A DNA stretch of 64,000 nucleotides, taken from assembly GCA_963838035.1 (NCBI GenBank), contig CAWIPM010000004.1, positions 62,001 through 126,000 of the forward strand, read 5' to 3'. This DNA comes from CAVVNN01 sp963838035 (GTDB taxonomy: Bacteria; Actinomycetota; Thermoleophilia; Solirubrobacterales; 70-9). Both the position numbers and the translations under genes were made by a program. Below the pieces are notes generated by a model. That model was not told where the DNA came from. It ran no database searches and saw only the letters and a program-made list of their open reading frames with translations. The first letter of the stretch is position 1. Each line of letters begins with the position of its first letter. Shown here piece by piece: positions 18,840-27,824 of the stretch.

Positions 18840-19826
18840 TCAGACCAGGCCGAGGGCACTGACCGCATCGCGCTCCTCGCGGAGCTCGGCCGCACTGGCC
18901 TCGATCCGCGCCCGCGAGAACTCCGGAACCTCGAGGCCCTCGACGATCCTCCACTCCCCACCCGAACACGTGCAGGGGTAGCCGCTGACGATTCCCTCCT
19001 CGACACCATAGGAGCCGTCGGCCGGGACGGACATCGAGACCCAGTCGGCCTCGGGCGTGCCGAGGACCCAGTCGTGAATGTGATCGATCGCCGCATTGGC
19101 GGCCGAGGCGGCGCTGGATGCGCCGCGGGCGTCGATCACCTCGGCGCCCCGCTTCGCCACTCGAGGAATGAACTCGTCGGCGATCCAGGCCTCGTCGTCG
19201 ACCGTCTCCCAGGCACTCTCACCGTTCACCTTCGCGTTGACCAGGTCCGGGTACTGGGTGGTCGAGTGGTTGCCCCAGACCGTCATCCTGGTCACGGCCG
19301 TGACCGGCTCGGCGAGCTTGTTGGCGAGCTGGGAGATCGCCCGGTTGTGGTCGAGGCGGGTCATCGCGGTGAAGCGCTCGCGCGGGACGTCGGGCGCGTT
19401 CGACATCGCGATCAGGCAGTTGGTGTTGGCCGGGTTGCCGACCACCAGCACCTTGACGTCGTCGGCCGCCGCGGCGTTGATCGCTTCGCCCTGCGGCTTG
19501 AAGATGCCGCCGTTGGCCTCGAGCAGGTCGGCGCGCTCCATGCCGGGCCCCCGCGGCCGGGCACCGACCAGCAGTGCCACATTGCAGCCGTCGAACGCCT
19601 GCCGCGCATTGTCGGTGATGTCGACCCGGCGCAGCAGCGGGAAGGCGCAATCGTCCAGCTCCATCGCCGTGCCCTCTGCCGCCTCGAGGGCGTTGGGGAT
19701 CTCCAGCAGGCTCAGCTCGACCGGCGTGTCGGGGCCGAGCATCTCGCCGCTGGCGATCCGGAACAGCAGCGCGTAGCCGATCTGGCCGGCTGCGCCCGTG
19801 ACGGTGACTTTGACTGGAGTGCTCAC
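18840..19826 (-). CDS. mdh: Malate dehydrogenase
   Basis: A 328-residue NAD-dependent enzyme interconverting malate and oxaloacetate. The Rossmann motif is TGAAGQIGYALLFRIA (residues about 10-25). Substrate arginines lie in the mobile-loop motif GARPRGPGMERADLL, the conserved VVGNPANTNCLIA follows, and the catalytic histidine is in WGNHSTTQYPD. Length and motifs fit the cytosolic-MDH-like group common in actinobacteria. The isocitrate dehydrogenase gene lies 52 bases upstream on the same strand. Confidence 0.97.
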   Translation of the reverse strand: MSTPVKVTVTGAAGQIGYALLFRIASGEMLGPDTPVELSLLEIPNALEAAEGTAMELDDCAFPLLRRVDITDNARQAFDGCNVALLVGARPRGPGMERADLLEANGGIFKPQGEAINAAAADDVKVLVVGNPANTNCLIAMSNAPDVPRERFTAMTRLDHNRAISQLANKLAEPVTAVTRMTVWGNHSTTQYPDLVNAKVNGESAWETVDDEAWIADEFIPRVAKRGAEVIDARGASSAASAANAAIDHIHDWVLGTPEADWVSMSVPADGSYGVEEGIVSGYPCTCSGGEWRIVEGLEVPEFSRARIEASAAELREERDAVSALGLV

Positions 19827-19878
19827 GAAATCTTCTCCTGAGGTCGTGGTTTGTTTCCGCAGAAGGGCGGAGGTGACG

Positions 19879-21096
19879 CTATGCCATCGCCTTCTGCAGG
19901 CCCTCGTCGACTGAGGCGAGGAACTCCTGCGTGGTCTGGAAGCCCTGGTCGGGGCCGACCAGCAGCGCCAGGTCTTTGGTCATCTTGCCGCTTTCGACCG
20001 TCTCGACGCAGACGCGCTCCAGGGTCTCCGCGAACTGCGAGAGCTCGGGCGTCTCGTCCATGCGGGCGCGGGCCGTGAGGGCTCGTGTCCAGGCGAATAT
20101 CGAGGCGATCGGATTTGTGGAGGTGGGTTTGCCATCCTGGTGCAGGCGGTAGTGGCGGGTGACGGTGCCGTGCGCTGCCTCCGCCTCGACCGTGCGGCCG
20201 TCGGCGCTCATCAGCACGCTCGTCATCAGGCCCAGGGAGCCGAACCCCTGGGCGACGGTGTCGGACTGGACGTCGCCGTCGTAGTTCTTGCAGGCCCAGA
20301 CGTAACCGCCCTCCCACTTCATCGCGGCGGCGACCATGTCGTCGATCAGGCGATGTTCGTAGGAGATGCCGGCGGCCTCGAAGTCCGCTTTGAACTCTGC
20401 CTCGTAGACCTCGGCGAAGAGGTCCTTGAAGCGGCCGTCGTAGCGCTTCAGGATCGTGTTCTTGGTGGAGAGGTAGACGGGGTAGCCACGGTTGAGGCCG
20501 TAGCGCATCGAGGCGCGGGCGAAGTCGCGGATCGAGTCGTCGAGGTTGTACATCGCCATCGCGATGCCGCCGCCGGGGAAGTCGTAGACGTCCAGCTCGA
20601 TCGGCTCGGAGCCGTCTCTGGGTGTGTATGTCATCGTCAGCGTCCCCTCGCCGGGGACGACCATGTCGGTCGCCCGGTACTGGTCGCCGAAGGCGTGGCG
20701 TCCGATTACGATCGGCTTCGTCCAGCCGGGGACCAACCTGGGGATGTTCGAGATCACGATCGGCTCGCGGAAGATGACCCCGCCGAGGATGTTGCGGATC
20801 GTCCCGTTGGGAGAGCGGTACATCTCCTTCAGGCCGAACTCCTCCACCCGCGCCTCGTCCGGGGTGATCGTCGCGCACTTGACGCCGACCCCATGCAACT
20901 TGATCGCCTCGGCGGCTTCGACCGTGATCCGGTCCTCGCTCGCATCTCGGCTCTCGATCCCGAGGTCGAAGTAGACGAGGTCGATATCGAGGTAGGGCAG
21001 GATCAGCTGCTCCTTGATGAACGACCAGATGATCCGGGTCATCTCGTCACCGTCGAGCTCGACGACCGGGCTCTTGACTTTGATCTTCGCCGTCAT
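19879..21096 (-). CDS. icd: NADP-dependent isocitrate dehydrogenase
   Basis: A 405-residue protein of the eukaryote-like homodimeric IDH type: KSPVVELDGDEMTRIIWSFI at the N-terminus, substrate motif YRSPNGTIRNILGG, RHAFGDQYRATD, metal-site region HRLIDDMVAAAMKWEGGYVW and AHGTVTRHYR. It oxidatively decarboxylates isocitrate to 2-oxoglutarate. The ATG at 21096 gives the family-typical start; longer in-frame reading upstream is antisense to the acyl-CoA dehydrogenase gene. Only 36 bases separate it from that divergent start. With mdh downstream it forms a TCA unit. Confidence 0.97.
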   Translation of the reverse strand: MTAKIKVKSPVVELDGDEMTRIIWSFIKEQLILPYLDIDLVYFDLGIESRDASEDRITVEAAEAIKLHGVGVKCATITPDEARVEEFGLKEMYRSPNGTIRNILGGVIFREPIVISNIPRLVPGWTKPIVIGRHAFGDQYRATDMVVPGEGTLTMTYTPRDGSEPIELDVYDFPGGGIAMAMYNLDDSIRDFARASMRYGLNRGYPVYLSTKNTILKRYDGRFKDLFAEVYEAEFKADFEAAGISYEHRLIDDMVAAAMKWEGGYVWACKNYDGDVQSDTVAQGFGSLGLMTSVLMSADGRTVEAEAAHGTVTRHYRLHQDGKPTSTNPIASIFAWTRALTARARMDETPELSQFAETLERVCVETVESGKMTKDLALLVGPDQGFQTTQEFLASVDEGLQKAMA

Positions 21097-21132
21097 GCGC
21101 GCCGCGATGCTATCGGTGGCACAATCGAGGCG

Positions 21133-22806
21133 ATGGCAACGGTCGAGAACCGCGCTTCGAGCACCCACGAGGTCTTCAACCAACCGCCCCCGCTGGAGGA
21201 CTACAACCCCTTCGACGCCGACCTCCCTCTGGTGGAGGCGCTGCGCCGCGAGGGGGCCGGGTGGGCCGAGGACCGCACCCGCGAATTGGCGGCGGTCTGC
21301 GGATCGCGGCAGACGATCCGCTGGGGCTTCGAGGCGAACGAGAAGAAGCCGATCCTGCGCACGCACGATCGCTACGGACACCGGATCGACGAGGTCGAGT
21401 TCGACAGCTCCTGGCATGAGCTGATGCGGATCGGCGTGAGCAGCGGCTTGCACGCGCTGCCGTGGCGCGAACCGGGGCCCGGCGCCAACGTCGCCCGGGC
21501 GGCGATGTTCATGCAGCTGATGCAGGCCGAGAGCGGCGTCGGCTGCCCGATCTCGATGACCTACTCGGCGATCCCGGCGCTGCGCAAGGAGCCGGAGCTG
21601 GCCGAGGAGTGGGAGGAGCGCTTCCTCTCGCTGGACTACGACGACGCCTCCGCTCCCGCCGCCGGCAAGCGCGGCGCGCTCTGCGGAATGGCGATGACCG
21701 AGAAACAGGGCGGCTCCGACGTCCGCGCCAACACGACCGCTGCGACGCCGTTGAACGGCGGCGGGCCCGGCGCCGAGTACGAGCTCGTCGGCCACAAGTG
21801 GTTCTGCTCGGCGCCGATGTGCGACGCCTTCCTCGTCCTCGCCCAGACCGACTCCGGAATCTCCTGCTTCCTGATGCCGCGCTGGACCCCCGACGGCGAG
21901 CGAAACCGCTTCCACATCCAGCGCCTCAAGGACAAGCTGGGCAACCGTTCCAATGCCTCGAGCGAGGTCGAGTTCCGGGGGGCCTGGGCGCGGATGGTCG
22001 GCGAGGAGGGGCGCGGCGTGCCGACCATCATCGAGATGGTCAACCACACCCGGCTCGACTGCGTGATCGGCGCCGCCTCCGGCTACCGTGCCGGGGTCGC
22101 CCAGGCCCTTCACCACACCGCTCACCGGGCGGCCTTCGGCGCGACGCTGATCGACCAGCCGTTGATGCGCAACGTGCTCGCCGACCTCTGCGTGGAGTCC
22201 GAGGCGGCCACCGTCTCGGCGATGCGCCTGGCCCGCTCCTACGACGAGGTGGCCGCGGGCGACGAGGAGGCCTTCGAGTTCCGGCGCCTCGCCAACCCGG
22301 TCCTCAAGTACTGGCTCTGCAAGCGCGCCCCCTCCCACGCGGTCGAGAGCCTCGAGTGCCTCGGCGGAAACGGCTACGTCGAGGAGTCGGGAATGCCGCG
22401 CCTCTTTCGCGAGAGTCCCCTGGCCTCGATCTGGGAGGGCTCGGGCAACGTCCAGTGCCTCGACGTCCTGCGGGCGATGGTCAAGAACCCGGGCTCGGTG
22501 GAGGCCTTCTTCACGGAGGTGCTCGAGGCCGCCGACGCCGAGCCCAGGCTCGACGCCTACGTCGCCTCACTGCGCGACGAGGTCCCCGGCGACGTCGACT
22601 CGATCCAACACCGGGCCCGCCGCATAGTCGAGCGGATGGCGATCGCCCTCCAGGCCTCTCTCCTCGTCCGCTACGGCGACGAGGCAGTCGCCGACGCCTT
22701 CTGCGCCTCCCGCCTTGCCGGCGACTGGGGCAACGCCTTCGGAACCCTCCCCGCCGGCACGAATTTCAGCTCGATCATCGAGCGTCACAGGCCTCAGGCT
22801 GCCTGA
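21133..22806 (+). CDS. Acyl-CoA dehydrogenase, AidB-like
   Basis: A 557-residue flavoenzyme. The length, the N-terminal STHEVFNQPPPLEDYNPFDA, the FAD-loop motif GMAMTEKQGGSDVRANTT, LECLGGNGYVEESGMPRLFR and SIWEGSGNVQCLDVLRA all match AidB rather than short-chain dehydrogenases. E. coli AidB belongs to the adaptive response to alkylation, but many actinobacterial homologues have unknown substrates. The ATG at 21133 is chosen from the family N-terminus. It is divergent from icd across a 36-base gap. Confidence 0.93.
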   Translation: MATVENRASSTHEVFNQPPPLEDYNPFDADLPLVEALRREGAGWAEDRTRELAAVCGSRQTIRWGFEANEKKPILRTHDRYGHRIDEVEFDSSWHELMRIGVSSGLHALPWREPGPGANVARAAMFMQLMQAESGVGCPISMTYSAIPALRKEPELAEEWEERFLSLDYDDASAPAAGKRGALCGMAMTEKQGGSDVRANTTAATPLNGGGPGAEYELVGHKWFCSAPMCDAFLVLAQTDSGISCFLMPRWTPDGERNRFHIQRLKDKLGNRSNASSEVEFRGAWARMVGEEGRGVPTIIEMVNHTRLDCVIGAASGYRAGVAQALHHTAHRAAFGATLIDQPLMRNVLADLCVESEAATVSAMRLARSYDEVAAGDEEAFEFRRLANPVLKYWLCKRAPSHAVESLECLGGNGYVEESGMPRLFRESPLASIWEGSGNVQCLDVLRAMVKNPGSVEAFFTEVLEAADAEPRLDAYVASLRDEVPGDVDSIQHRARRIVERMAIALQASLLVRYGDEAVADAFCASRLAGDWGNAFGTLPAGTNFSSIIERHRPQAA

Positions 22807-22874
22807 GGCGTCCGGAGCTCCTTCGAAGGAGCTCCCGCGAAGCGGCCCGAGGAGGAACTCCGGATACCTCAGGC
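22791..22874. repeat. Multi-arm inverted-repeat element between convergent genes
   Basis: GCCTCAGGC (22791-22799) and GCCTGAGGC (22801-22809) form a near-continuous palindrome. GCCTGAGG (22801-22808) and TCCGGAG (22811-22817) can instead pair with CTCCGGA (22858-22864) and CCTCAGGC (22867-22874). Inside them is a perfect 22-base palindrome at 22814-22835. It spans the end of the acyl-CoA dehydrogenase gene and the end of the convergent protease gene, so it may be a bidirectional terminator or a REP-like element. Confidence 0.7.
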
Positions 22875-24029
22875 GACGTCCCTGAGCGCTCGGCCGACCT
22901 GCTCGGCGGTGATCACTCCCGATAGGTGACCCTCGGCGTCGACCGCCATCAGCGCGCCGAAGCGGCGCAGGTTCTGATTGCCGAGGAGCGAGTCGAGGGG
23001 GGCGTCGTCTCGAACCTGGAAGGCGCCGTCGTCGTGCTCGAGGACCTCGGCGACCAGAGAGGTCGAGCGCGAAACCTCGGGGACCTGGTCGGCGCGGTCG
23101 CGGACCACGAGGCCGAGAAACTTGTGGGCTGCGTCGACGACCGGGAACCAGGGCCACCGATAGCGAAGGAAGTACTCGTCGAGGGCTTTCTCGATGCTTA
23201 TCTCACCGGGGATTGCGACCGGCTCTCTGTCCATCACGTCGGCGACGCTGACCCCGTGGATGCGGCTGGAGATCGCAGTCTGCATCGTGGCGCCGCGGGC
23301 AGAGCCGTTGATCACCATCCCGATCAGGGCCAGCCAGACGCCGCCGAAGACATAGCCCGTGAAGATCAGCAGCAGGCCACCGGCGATGAAGATGTAGGCG
23401 AAGACGCGGCCGAGCGAGGCGGCGAAGCGGGTTGCCGAGGTGCGGCTGCCGGTCTTCCACCAGGCAAGCGCCCGGACCACCCGGCCGCCGTCCATCGGGA
23501 AGGCGGGAAGCAGGTTGAAGACCAGGACCAGGAAGTTGATCGAGGCGAGCCAGGCGATCATCGCCAGCACGCCCGAGACGCCCGAGTTGGACTCGACCAG
23601 CATCGCCTTCTTGAACTCGGCTGCCCCGGCGGCGGCGAGGCCGACCGCGCTGAGGACGATGACGATCGCCAGCGTCACCAACGGCCCGGCGATCGCCACC
23701 TTGAACTCGGTGCTCGGGCTGTCGGACTCGCGATCCATCCGAGCCACGCCGCCAAAGATCCAGAGCTGGATGCTGGAGATGCCGATCCCGTTGCGAAGGG
23801 CGACCATCGCGTGGCCGAGCTCGTGCAGGACAATCGAGCCGAAGAATCCGACGGCGCTGATCACCGCGAGCGCGAACGGGCCCGACGCGGAGCTGGATTC
23901 CCCGAGCACGTCGCCGTAGAAGCGCGAGAGCCAGAAGATCACCAGAAAGAGGACGAGGAACCAGGACCAGTCGACCGCGATCCTGATCCCGCGGACGTGG
24001 AAGAGGGTGATCGATCCGCCACCGAGCAT
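22869..24029 (-). CDS. Site-2 protease (M50 family) with CBS domains
   Basis: A 386-residue intramembrane metalloprotease. The zinc motif is HELGH (His69, Glu70, His73) in the third hydrophobic region; the second metal ligand is Asp180 in NLLPAFPMDGGR. Six membrane segments are followed by two CBS domains from about residue 255 (VADVMDREPVAIPGEISIEK; LVVRDRADQVPEV). This is the Rip3-like architecture of actinobacteria, where CBS domains sense nucleotides and the protease cleaves anti-sigma factors or other membrane substrates. No anti-sigma gene is adjacent, so the target is unknown. Confidence 0.93.
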   Translation of the reverse strand: MLGGGSITLFHVRGIRIAVDWSWFLVLFLVIFWLSRFYGDVLGESSSASGPFALAVISAVGFFGSIVLHELGHAMVALRNGIGISSIQLWIFGGVARMDRESDSPSTEFKVAIAGPLVTLAIVIVLSAVGLAAAGAAEFKKAMLVESNSGVSGVLAMIAWLASINFLVLVFNLLPAFPMDGGRVVRALAWWKTGSRTSATRFAASLGRVFAYIFIAGGLLLIFTGYVFGGVWLALIGMVINGSARGATMQTAISSRIHGVSVADVMDREPVAIPGEISIEKALDEYFLRYRWPWFPVVDAAHKFLGLVVRDRADQVPEVSRSTSLVAEVLEHDDGAFQVRDDAPLDSLLGNQNLRRFGALMAVDAEGHLSGVITAEQVGRALRDVA

Positions 24030-24113
24030 GGAAGCAATGGTAAGCGGCGGGGGCCGGCGGCGGGGTCAATTCCGACTGCGCTCTCGGATTTCGGCTCTAT
24101 AGCATCCGCGCTC

Positions 24114-25802
24114 GTGCCATCTCATGACGTACTGGTGATCGGCGCCGGGCTTGCCGGGCAGAGGGCCGCATTGGCCGCCGCCGAGGAAGGGGTCTCGGTC
24201 GGGATCCTGAGCAAGGTCCACCCGGTGCGCTCGCACTCCAACGCCGCCCAGGGCGGGATCAACGCGGCGCTCAACCCCGGCGACTCGTGGGAGTCGCACG
24301 CCTACGACACGATCAAGGGCTCCGACTACCTCGGCGACCAGGACGCGATCGAGATCATGTGCCGCGAGGCGCCGGAGGAGATCCTCCACCTCGAGCACCT
24401 CGGTGTCACCTTCCACCGCAACGAGGAGGGCAAGCTCGGCACCCGCGCCTTCGGCGGCGCCTCCGCTGCCCGCACCTACTACGTCGCCGACATCACCGGC
24501 CAGGCGATCATGCACGTGCTCTACGAGCAGCTGATGAAGCACTCTGACACCGTCGCCCGCTACGAGGAGTGGTTCTGCACGGCGCTGGCGATGGACGAGG
24601 ACGGCGAGTGCTGCGGCGCCGTCACCCGCAACATCGCCGACGGCTCGATGGAGCTGTTCAAGGCGAAGTCGGTGATCCTCGCCTGCGGCGGCAACGGCCA
24701 GGTATGGAAGCCGACCACCAACGCTCTGATCTGCACCGGCGACGGGATCGCGATGGCCTACCGGGTCGGGGCGAAGCTGATGGACATGGAGATGATCCAG
24801 TACCACCCGACGACGCTGGCGGGCAAGGGCTTCCTGATCACCGAGGGCGCCCGCGGCGAGGGCGCGCACCTGCTCAACGCCAGGGGCGAGCGGTTCATGG
24901 AGCGCTACGCACCGAACAAGATGGAGCTGGCCTCGCGCGACGTCGTCTCCCGCGCCGAGCAGACCGAGATCGACGAGGGGCGCGGCTTCCCCGACGGCAC
25001 CGTTGCCCTCGACATCACCGTGGTCCCGAAAAAGCGCGTCCACGAGGCGCTGCGGGAGATCGTCCTCGTCGGCCGCGACTTCGCCGGGGTCGACATCACC
25101 CGGGAACCGATCCGGATCAAGCCCGGCAACCACTACACGATGGGCGGTGTCAAGACCGACGTCGACGGCCGCACCGACGTCCCCGGCCTCTACGCCGCCG
25201 GCGAGACCGCCTGCGTCTCGGTCCACGGCGGCAACCGGCTCGGCGCCAACTCGCTGCTCGACACGCTGATCTTCGGCCGTCGCTCCGGCGCCGACGCCGC
25301 TGCCCGCGCCAAGCGGATCGACGGCTCGCGACCCTCGAAGGCTGCGCTTGAGAGCGAGCAGGCCGAGATCGACGCGATCTCTGCGCGTGAGAAGGGCTCT
25401 GGCCGTCGCGTGTCCGAGATCAAGCTCGAGCTGGGCACGACGATGGACCGCCACATCGCCGTCTTCCGCGACGAGGCCGGCATCCAGGAGGCCCTCGAGA
25501 CCGTTCGCCGGCTCAAGGAGGAGGCCGCGTCCGCCTACATCGACGACCGGGGCAGCGTCTTCAACCAGGACATCCTCGGCGCGATCGAGCTCGGCTACAT
25601 GCTCGACAACGCGGAGGCCACCTGCCTGGCGGCGCTCGAGCGCAAGGAGAGCCGCGGCGCCCAGTACCGAACCGACTTCCCGGAGCGAAACGACGAGGAG
25701 TGGCTCAAGCACATCGACCTCCAGCAGGGCGACGACGGGCCTGAGATCTCATACTCAGAGGTGACCATCACACAGTGGGAGCCGGAAGAGAGGAAGTACT
25801 AG
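24114..25802 (+). CDS. sdhA: Succinate dehydrogenase flavoprotein subunit
   Basis: A 562-residue protein from a GTG at 24114. The FAD motif is VIGAGLAGQRAALAAAEEG. The conserved flavin-attachment region SHSNAAQGGINAAL, the catalytic region HPTTLAGKGFLITEGARGEG, NHYTMGGVKTD and GGNRLGANSLLD are all present. It oxidises succinate to fumarate. The reading frame stays open 1.2 kb upstream, but that part is antisense to the site-2 protease gene and non-coding. It heads the operon sdhA-sdhB-sdhE; no sdhC/sdhD-type anchor genes follow. Confidence 0.95.
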   Translation: MPSHDVLVIGAGLAGQRAALAAAEEGVSVGILSKVHPVRSHSNAAQGGINAALNPGDSWESHAYDTIKGSDYLGDQDAIEIMCREAPEEILHLEHLGVTFHRNEEGKLGTRAFGGASAARTYYVADITGQAIMHVLYEQLMKHSDTVARYEEWFCTALAMDEDGECCGAVTRNIADGSMELFKAKSVILACGGNGQVWKPTTNALICTGDGIAMAYRVGAKLMDMEMIQYHPTTLAGKGFLITEGARGEGAHLLNARGERFMERYAPNKMELASRDVVSRAEQTEIDEGRGFPDGTVALDITVVPKKRVHEALREIVLVGRDFAGVDITREPIRIKPGNHYTMGGVKTDVDGRTDVPGLYAAGETACVSVHGGNRLGANSLLDTLIFGRRSGADAAARAKRIDGSRPSKAALESEQAEIDAISAREKGSGRRVSEIKLELGTTMDRHIAVFRDEAGIQEALETVRRLKEEAASAYIDDRGSVFNQDILGAIELGYMLDNAEATCLAALERKESRGAQYRTDFPERNDEEWLKHIDLQQGDDGPEISYSEVTITQWEPEERKY

Positions 25803-25806
25803 GACG

Positions 25807-26931
25807 ATGGCCACCTACACGCTTAAAGTGCGCCGGTACCAGCCCGAGAGTGGCGAGGGGCCCTACTGGGAGGAGTTCGAGGTCGATCTCGACCCCTCGC
25901 TCTCCGTCCTCGACGGCCTGCTGCAGGCGAAGGATCGCGATGACGGCTCGCTCTCCGTCCGCTGCTCCTGCCGCGCCGCGATCTGCGGCTCCTGCGGGAT
26001 GAAGATCAACGGCCAGTCCGGCCTCGGCTGCAAGACCCAGATCGGCGAGGCTCAGGAGCTGGCTGAGAAGAAGGCGAGCGTTGGTGCCGGCGACGGCACG
26101 ATCGTGGTCGAGCCGATGGGCAACATGCCCGTGATCAAGGACCTGATCACCGACATGGAGTCGACCCACTGGACCAAGATCCGCCGCGTCACCCCCTGGC
26201 TCCTCCCCCACGGCGCGGCGCCCGAGCGCGAGTACGTGGTCGAGCCTGAATCGATGATCGACATCACCCAGTCGATGGCCTGCATCCAGTGCGGCGCCTG
26301 CGTCTCCTCCTGCCTCTCGATGGAAGCCGACCCCGACTTCATCGGCCCGGCGGCGCTGGCCAAGGCCTACCGCTTCGTCGGCGACCCGCGCGACGCCGAG
26401 ACCAAGGAGCGCCTGCACGACCTGGCCGAGGACCCGCACGGGATCTATGACTGCACCCACTGTTTCAGCTGCATCGACGCCTGCCCCAAGGGCGTGGCTC
26501 CGATGGACCAGATCATGCGCCTACGCCGCAGGGCCGGCGAGGAGGGGATCAAAGATCCCAACAGCGGCCACGACCATGAGGTCGCCTTCGTCAAGATCAT
26601 CGAGAAGAAGGGGACGCTCGACGAGTCGCTGCTGCTACAGGAGTCCTTCGCGCCAGGCCTCAAGGGCAAGCTGAAACCGACGAAACGGGCGATCGCGGAA
26701 ATGCTCGGCTCGATCCCGACGGCGATCCGCGGAATCAGGAGCGGCAAGATGCGCTCGATCCCGAAGCTGATCCCCGGCGTCCACCCGAAGCTCCCGGGCG
26801 GCGCCCAGGACGAGGTCAGGGCGATCTACCGCCACGCCGAGGAGCACCGCGAGGAATTCAACATCTACATCACGGGCGAGGAGGACGTCGACCCCGAGCC
26901 CGACGAGACCGCGACGGAGGAGAAGGTATGA
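25807..26931 (+). CDS. sdhB: Succinate dehydrogenase iron-sulfur subunit
   Basis: A 374-residue protein, longer than classical SdhB (about 240). The [2Fe-2S] domain motif is CSCRAAICGSCGMKINGQSG with a later Cys. The C-terminal ferredoxin-like part carries CIQCGACVSSC and CTHCFSCIDACPKG. About 110 residues beyond the last cluster form an extra tail ending EEDVDPEPDETATEEKV. It passes electrons from SdhA to the next subunit. It starts 4 bases after sdhA and overlaps the following gene by 4 bases (ATGA). Confidence 0.95.
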   Translation: MATYTLKVRRYQPESGEGPYWEEFEVDLDPSLSVLDGLLQAKDRDDGSLSVRCSCRAAICGSCGMKINGQSGLGCKTQIGEAQELAEKKASVGAGDGTIVVEPMGNMPVIKDLITDMESTHWTKIRRVTPWLLPHGAAPEREYVVEPESMIDITQSMACIQCGACVSSCLSMEADPDFIGPAALAKAYRFVGDPRDAETKERLHDLAEDPHGIYDCTHCFSCIDACPKGVAPMDQIMRLRRRAGEEGIKDPNSGHDHEVAFVKIIEKKGTLDESLLLQESFAPGLKGKLKPTKRAIAEMLGSIPTAIRGIRSGKMRSIPKLIPGVHPKLPGGAQDEVRAIYRHAEEHREEFNIYITGEEDVDPEPDETATEEKV

Positions 26932-27824
26932 GGCTCGCCTACTGGCCCGGCTGCGTCTCGCGCGGCTTCACCGCCGAGCTGCACGGCTCGATGGCCTTGG
27001 TCGCGGAGCGGCTCGGCATCGAGCTGGTCGAACTGGACCGCGCCAACTGCTGCGGCGCCGGCGTCATCGCCGAGCACAACCAGGAGCTCGCCGACACGCT
27101 CAACGCCCGCACCTTCGCCCTCGCCCAGCAGACCGGGCTGGCGATGATGAACATCTGCTCGACCTGCCAGGGCGCCCAGTCGGAGTGCCAGCAGAGGCTC
27201 GACGCCGATTCCTCCTATCGCGCGCACATCAACGAGGTTCTCAGCGGCCAGGGCCTCGCCTACGAGAAGGGCAAGGACGGCTTCACCAACAAAAACTTCC
27301 TCTGGCTGCTGGTCGAGGACTACGGCCTCGACCGCCTCGCCGAGAAGGTGACGCGCCCACTCAGCGGCCTGCGGGTCGGCCCCTTCTACGGCTGCTACGT
27401 GGTGCGCCCCAAGGAACGGCTCGGCTACGACGAGTTCCCCGACCGCGACATCTACCTGGAGAAGGTGATCGAGGTGCTCGGCGGCGAGGTCGTCGAGTAC
27501 GACGGCGCCCGCAAATGCTGCGGCTTCCCCGTGATCACGATGAACCGCGAGACCTCGCTGCGCCAGGCGGGCACGCACGTCGGCGACGCGCTCGATGCCG
27601 GCGCCGACTGCCTCGTCACACCCTGCCCGCTCTGCCACCTCAACCTCGACATGCAGCAGCCCGAGGCGGCCAAGGTCGTCAACCGCGACCTCGGCCTCGC
27701 CGTCCTGCACCTGCCGCAACTGGTCGGCCTCGCCCTCGGCGCCGAGCCGAAGCAGCTCGGGATGAGCAAGCACATCGCCTCGACCGGCTGGGTGCAGGAG
27801 CGCCTAGCCGCGATCCCCGCTTAG
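26928..27824 (+). CDS. sdhE: CCG-domain subunit of succinate dehydrogenase (SdhE/HdrB-like)
   Basis: A 298-residue protein with two cysteine-rich CCG domains as in heterodisulfide reductase HdrB. The first has YWPGCVSRG, RANCCGAGVIAEHNQ and CSTCQGAQSEC; the second has YGCYVVRPK, ARKCCGFPVITMNRE and CPLCHLNLDMQQ. In type E succinate:quinone reductases this soluble subunit binds an iron-sulfur cluster and attaches the complex to the membrane in place of SdhC/D. It overlaps sdhB, so it belongs to the complex. It should not be confused with the unrelated flavinylation factor also called SdhE. Its 3' end overlaps the convergent antiporter gene by 21 bases. Confidence 0.9.
   Translation: MRLAYWPGCVSRGFTAELHGSMALVAERLGIELVELDRANCCGAGVIAEHNQELADTLNARTFALAQQTGLAMMNICSTCQGAQSECQQRLDADSSYRAHINEVLSGQGLAYEKGKDGFTNKNFLWLLVEDYGLDRLAEKVTRPLSGLRVGPFYGCYVVRPKERLGYDEFPDRDIYLEKVIEVLGGEVVEYDGARKCCGFPVITMNRETSLRQAGTHVGDALDAGADCLVTPCPLCHLNLDMQQPEAAKVVNRDLGLAVLHLPQLVGLALGAEPKQLGMSKHIASTGWVQERLAAIPA

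Noticed and set aside
20140..21132. N-terminal extension of the AidB-like frame
   Set aside because: It is antisense to icd. The protein family starts at ATG 21133, and the extension has no recognisable domain.
22926..24113. 396-codon extension upstream of sdhA
   Set aside because: It lies antisense to the M50 protease gene; SdhA homologues start at the GTG at 24114.
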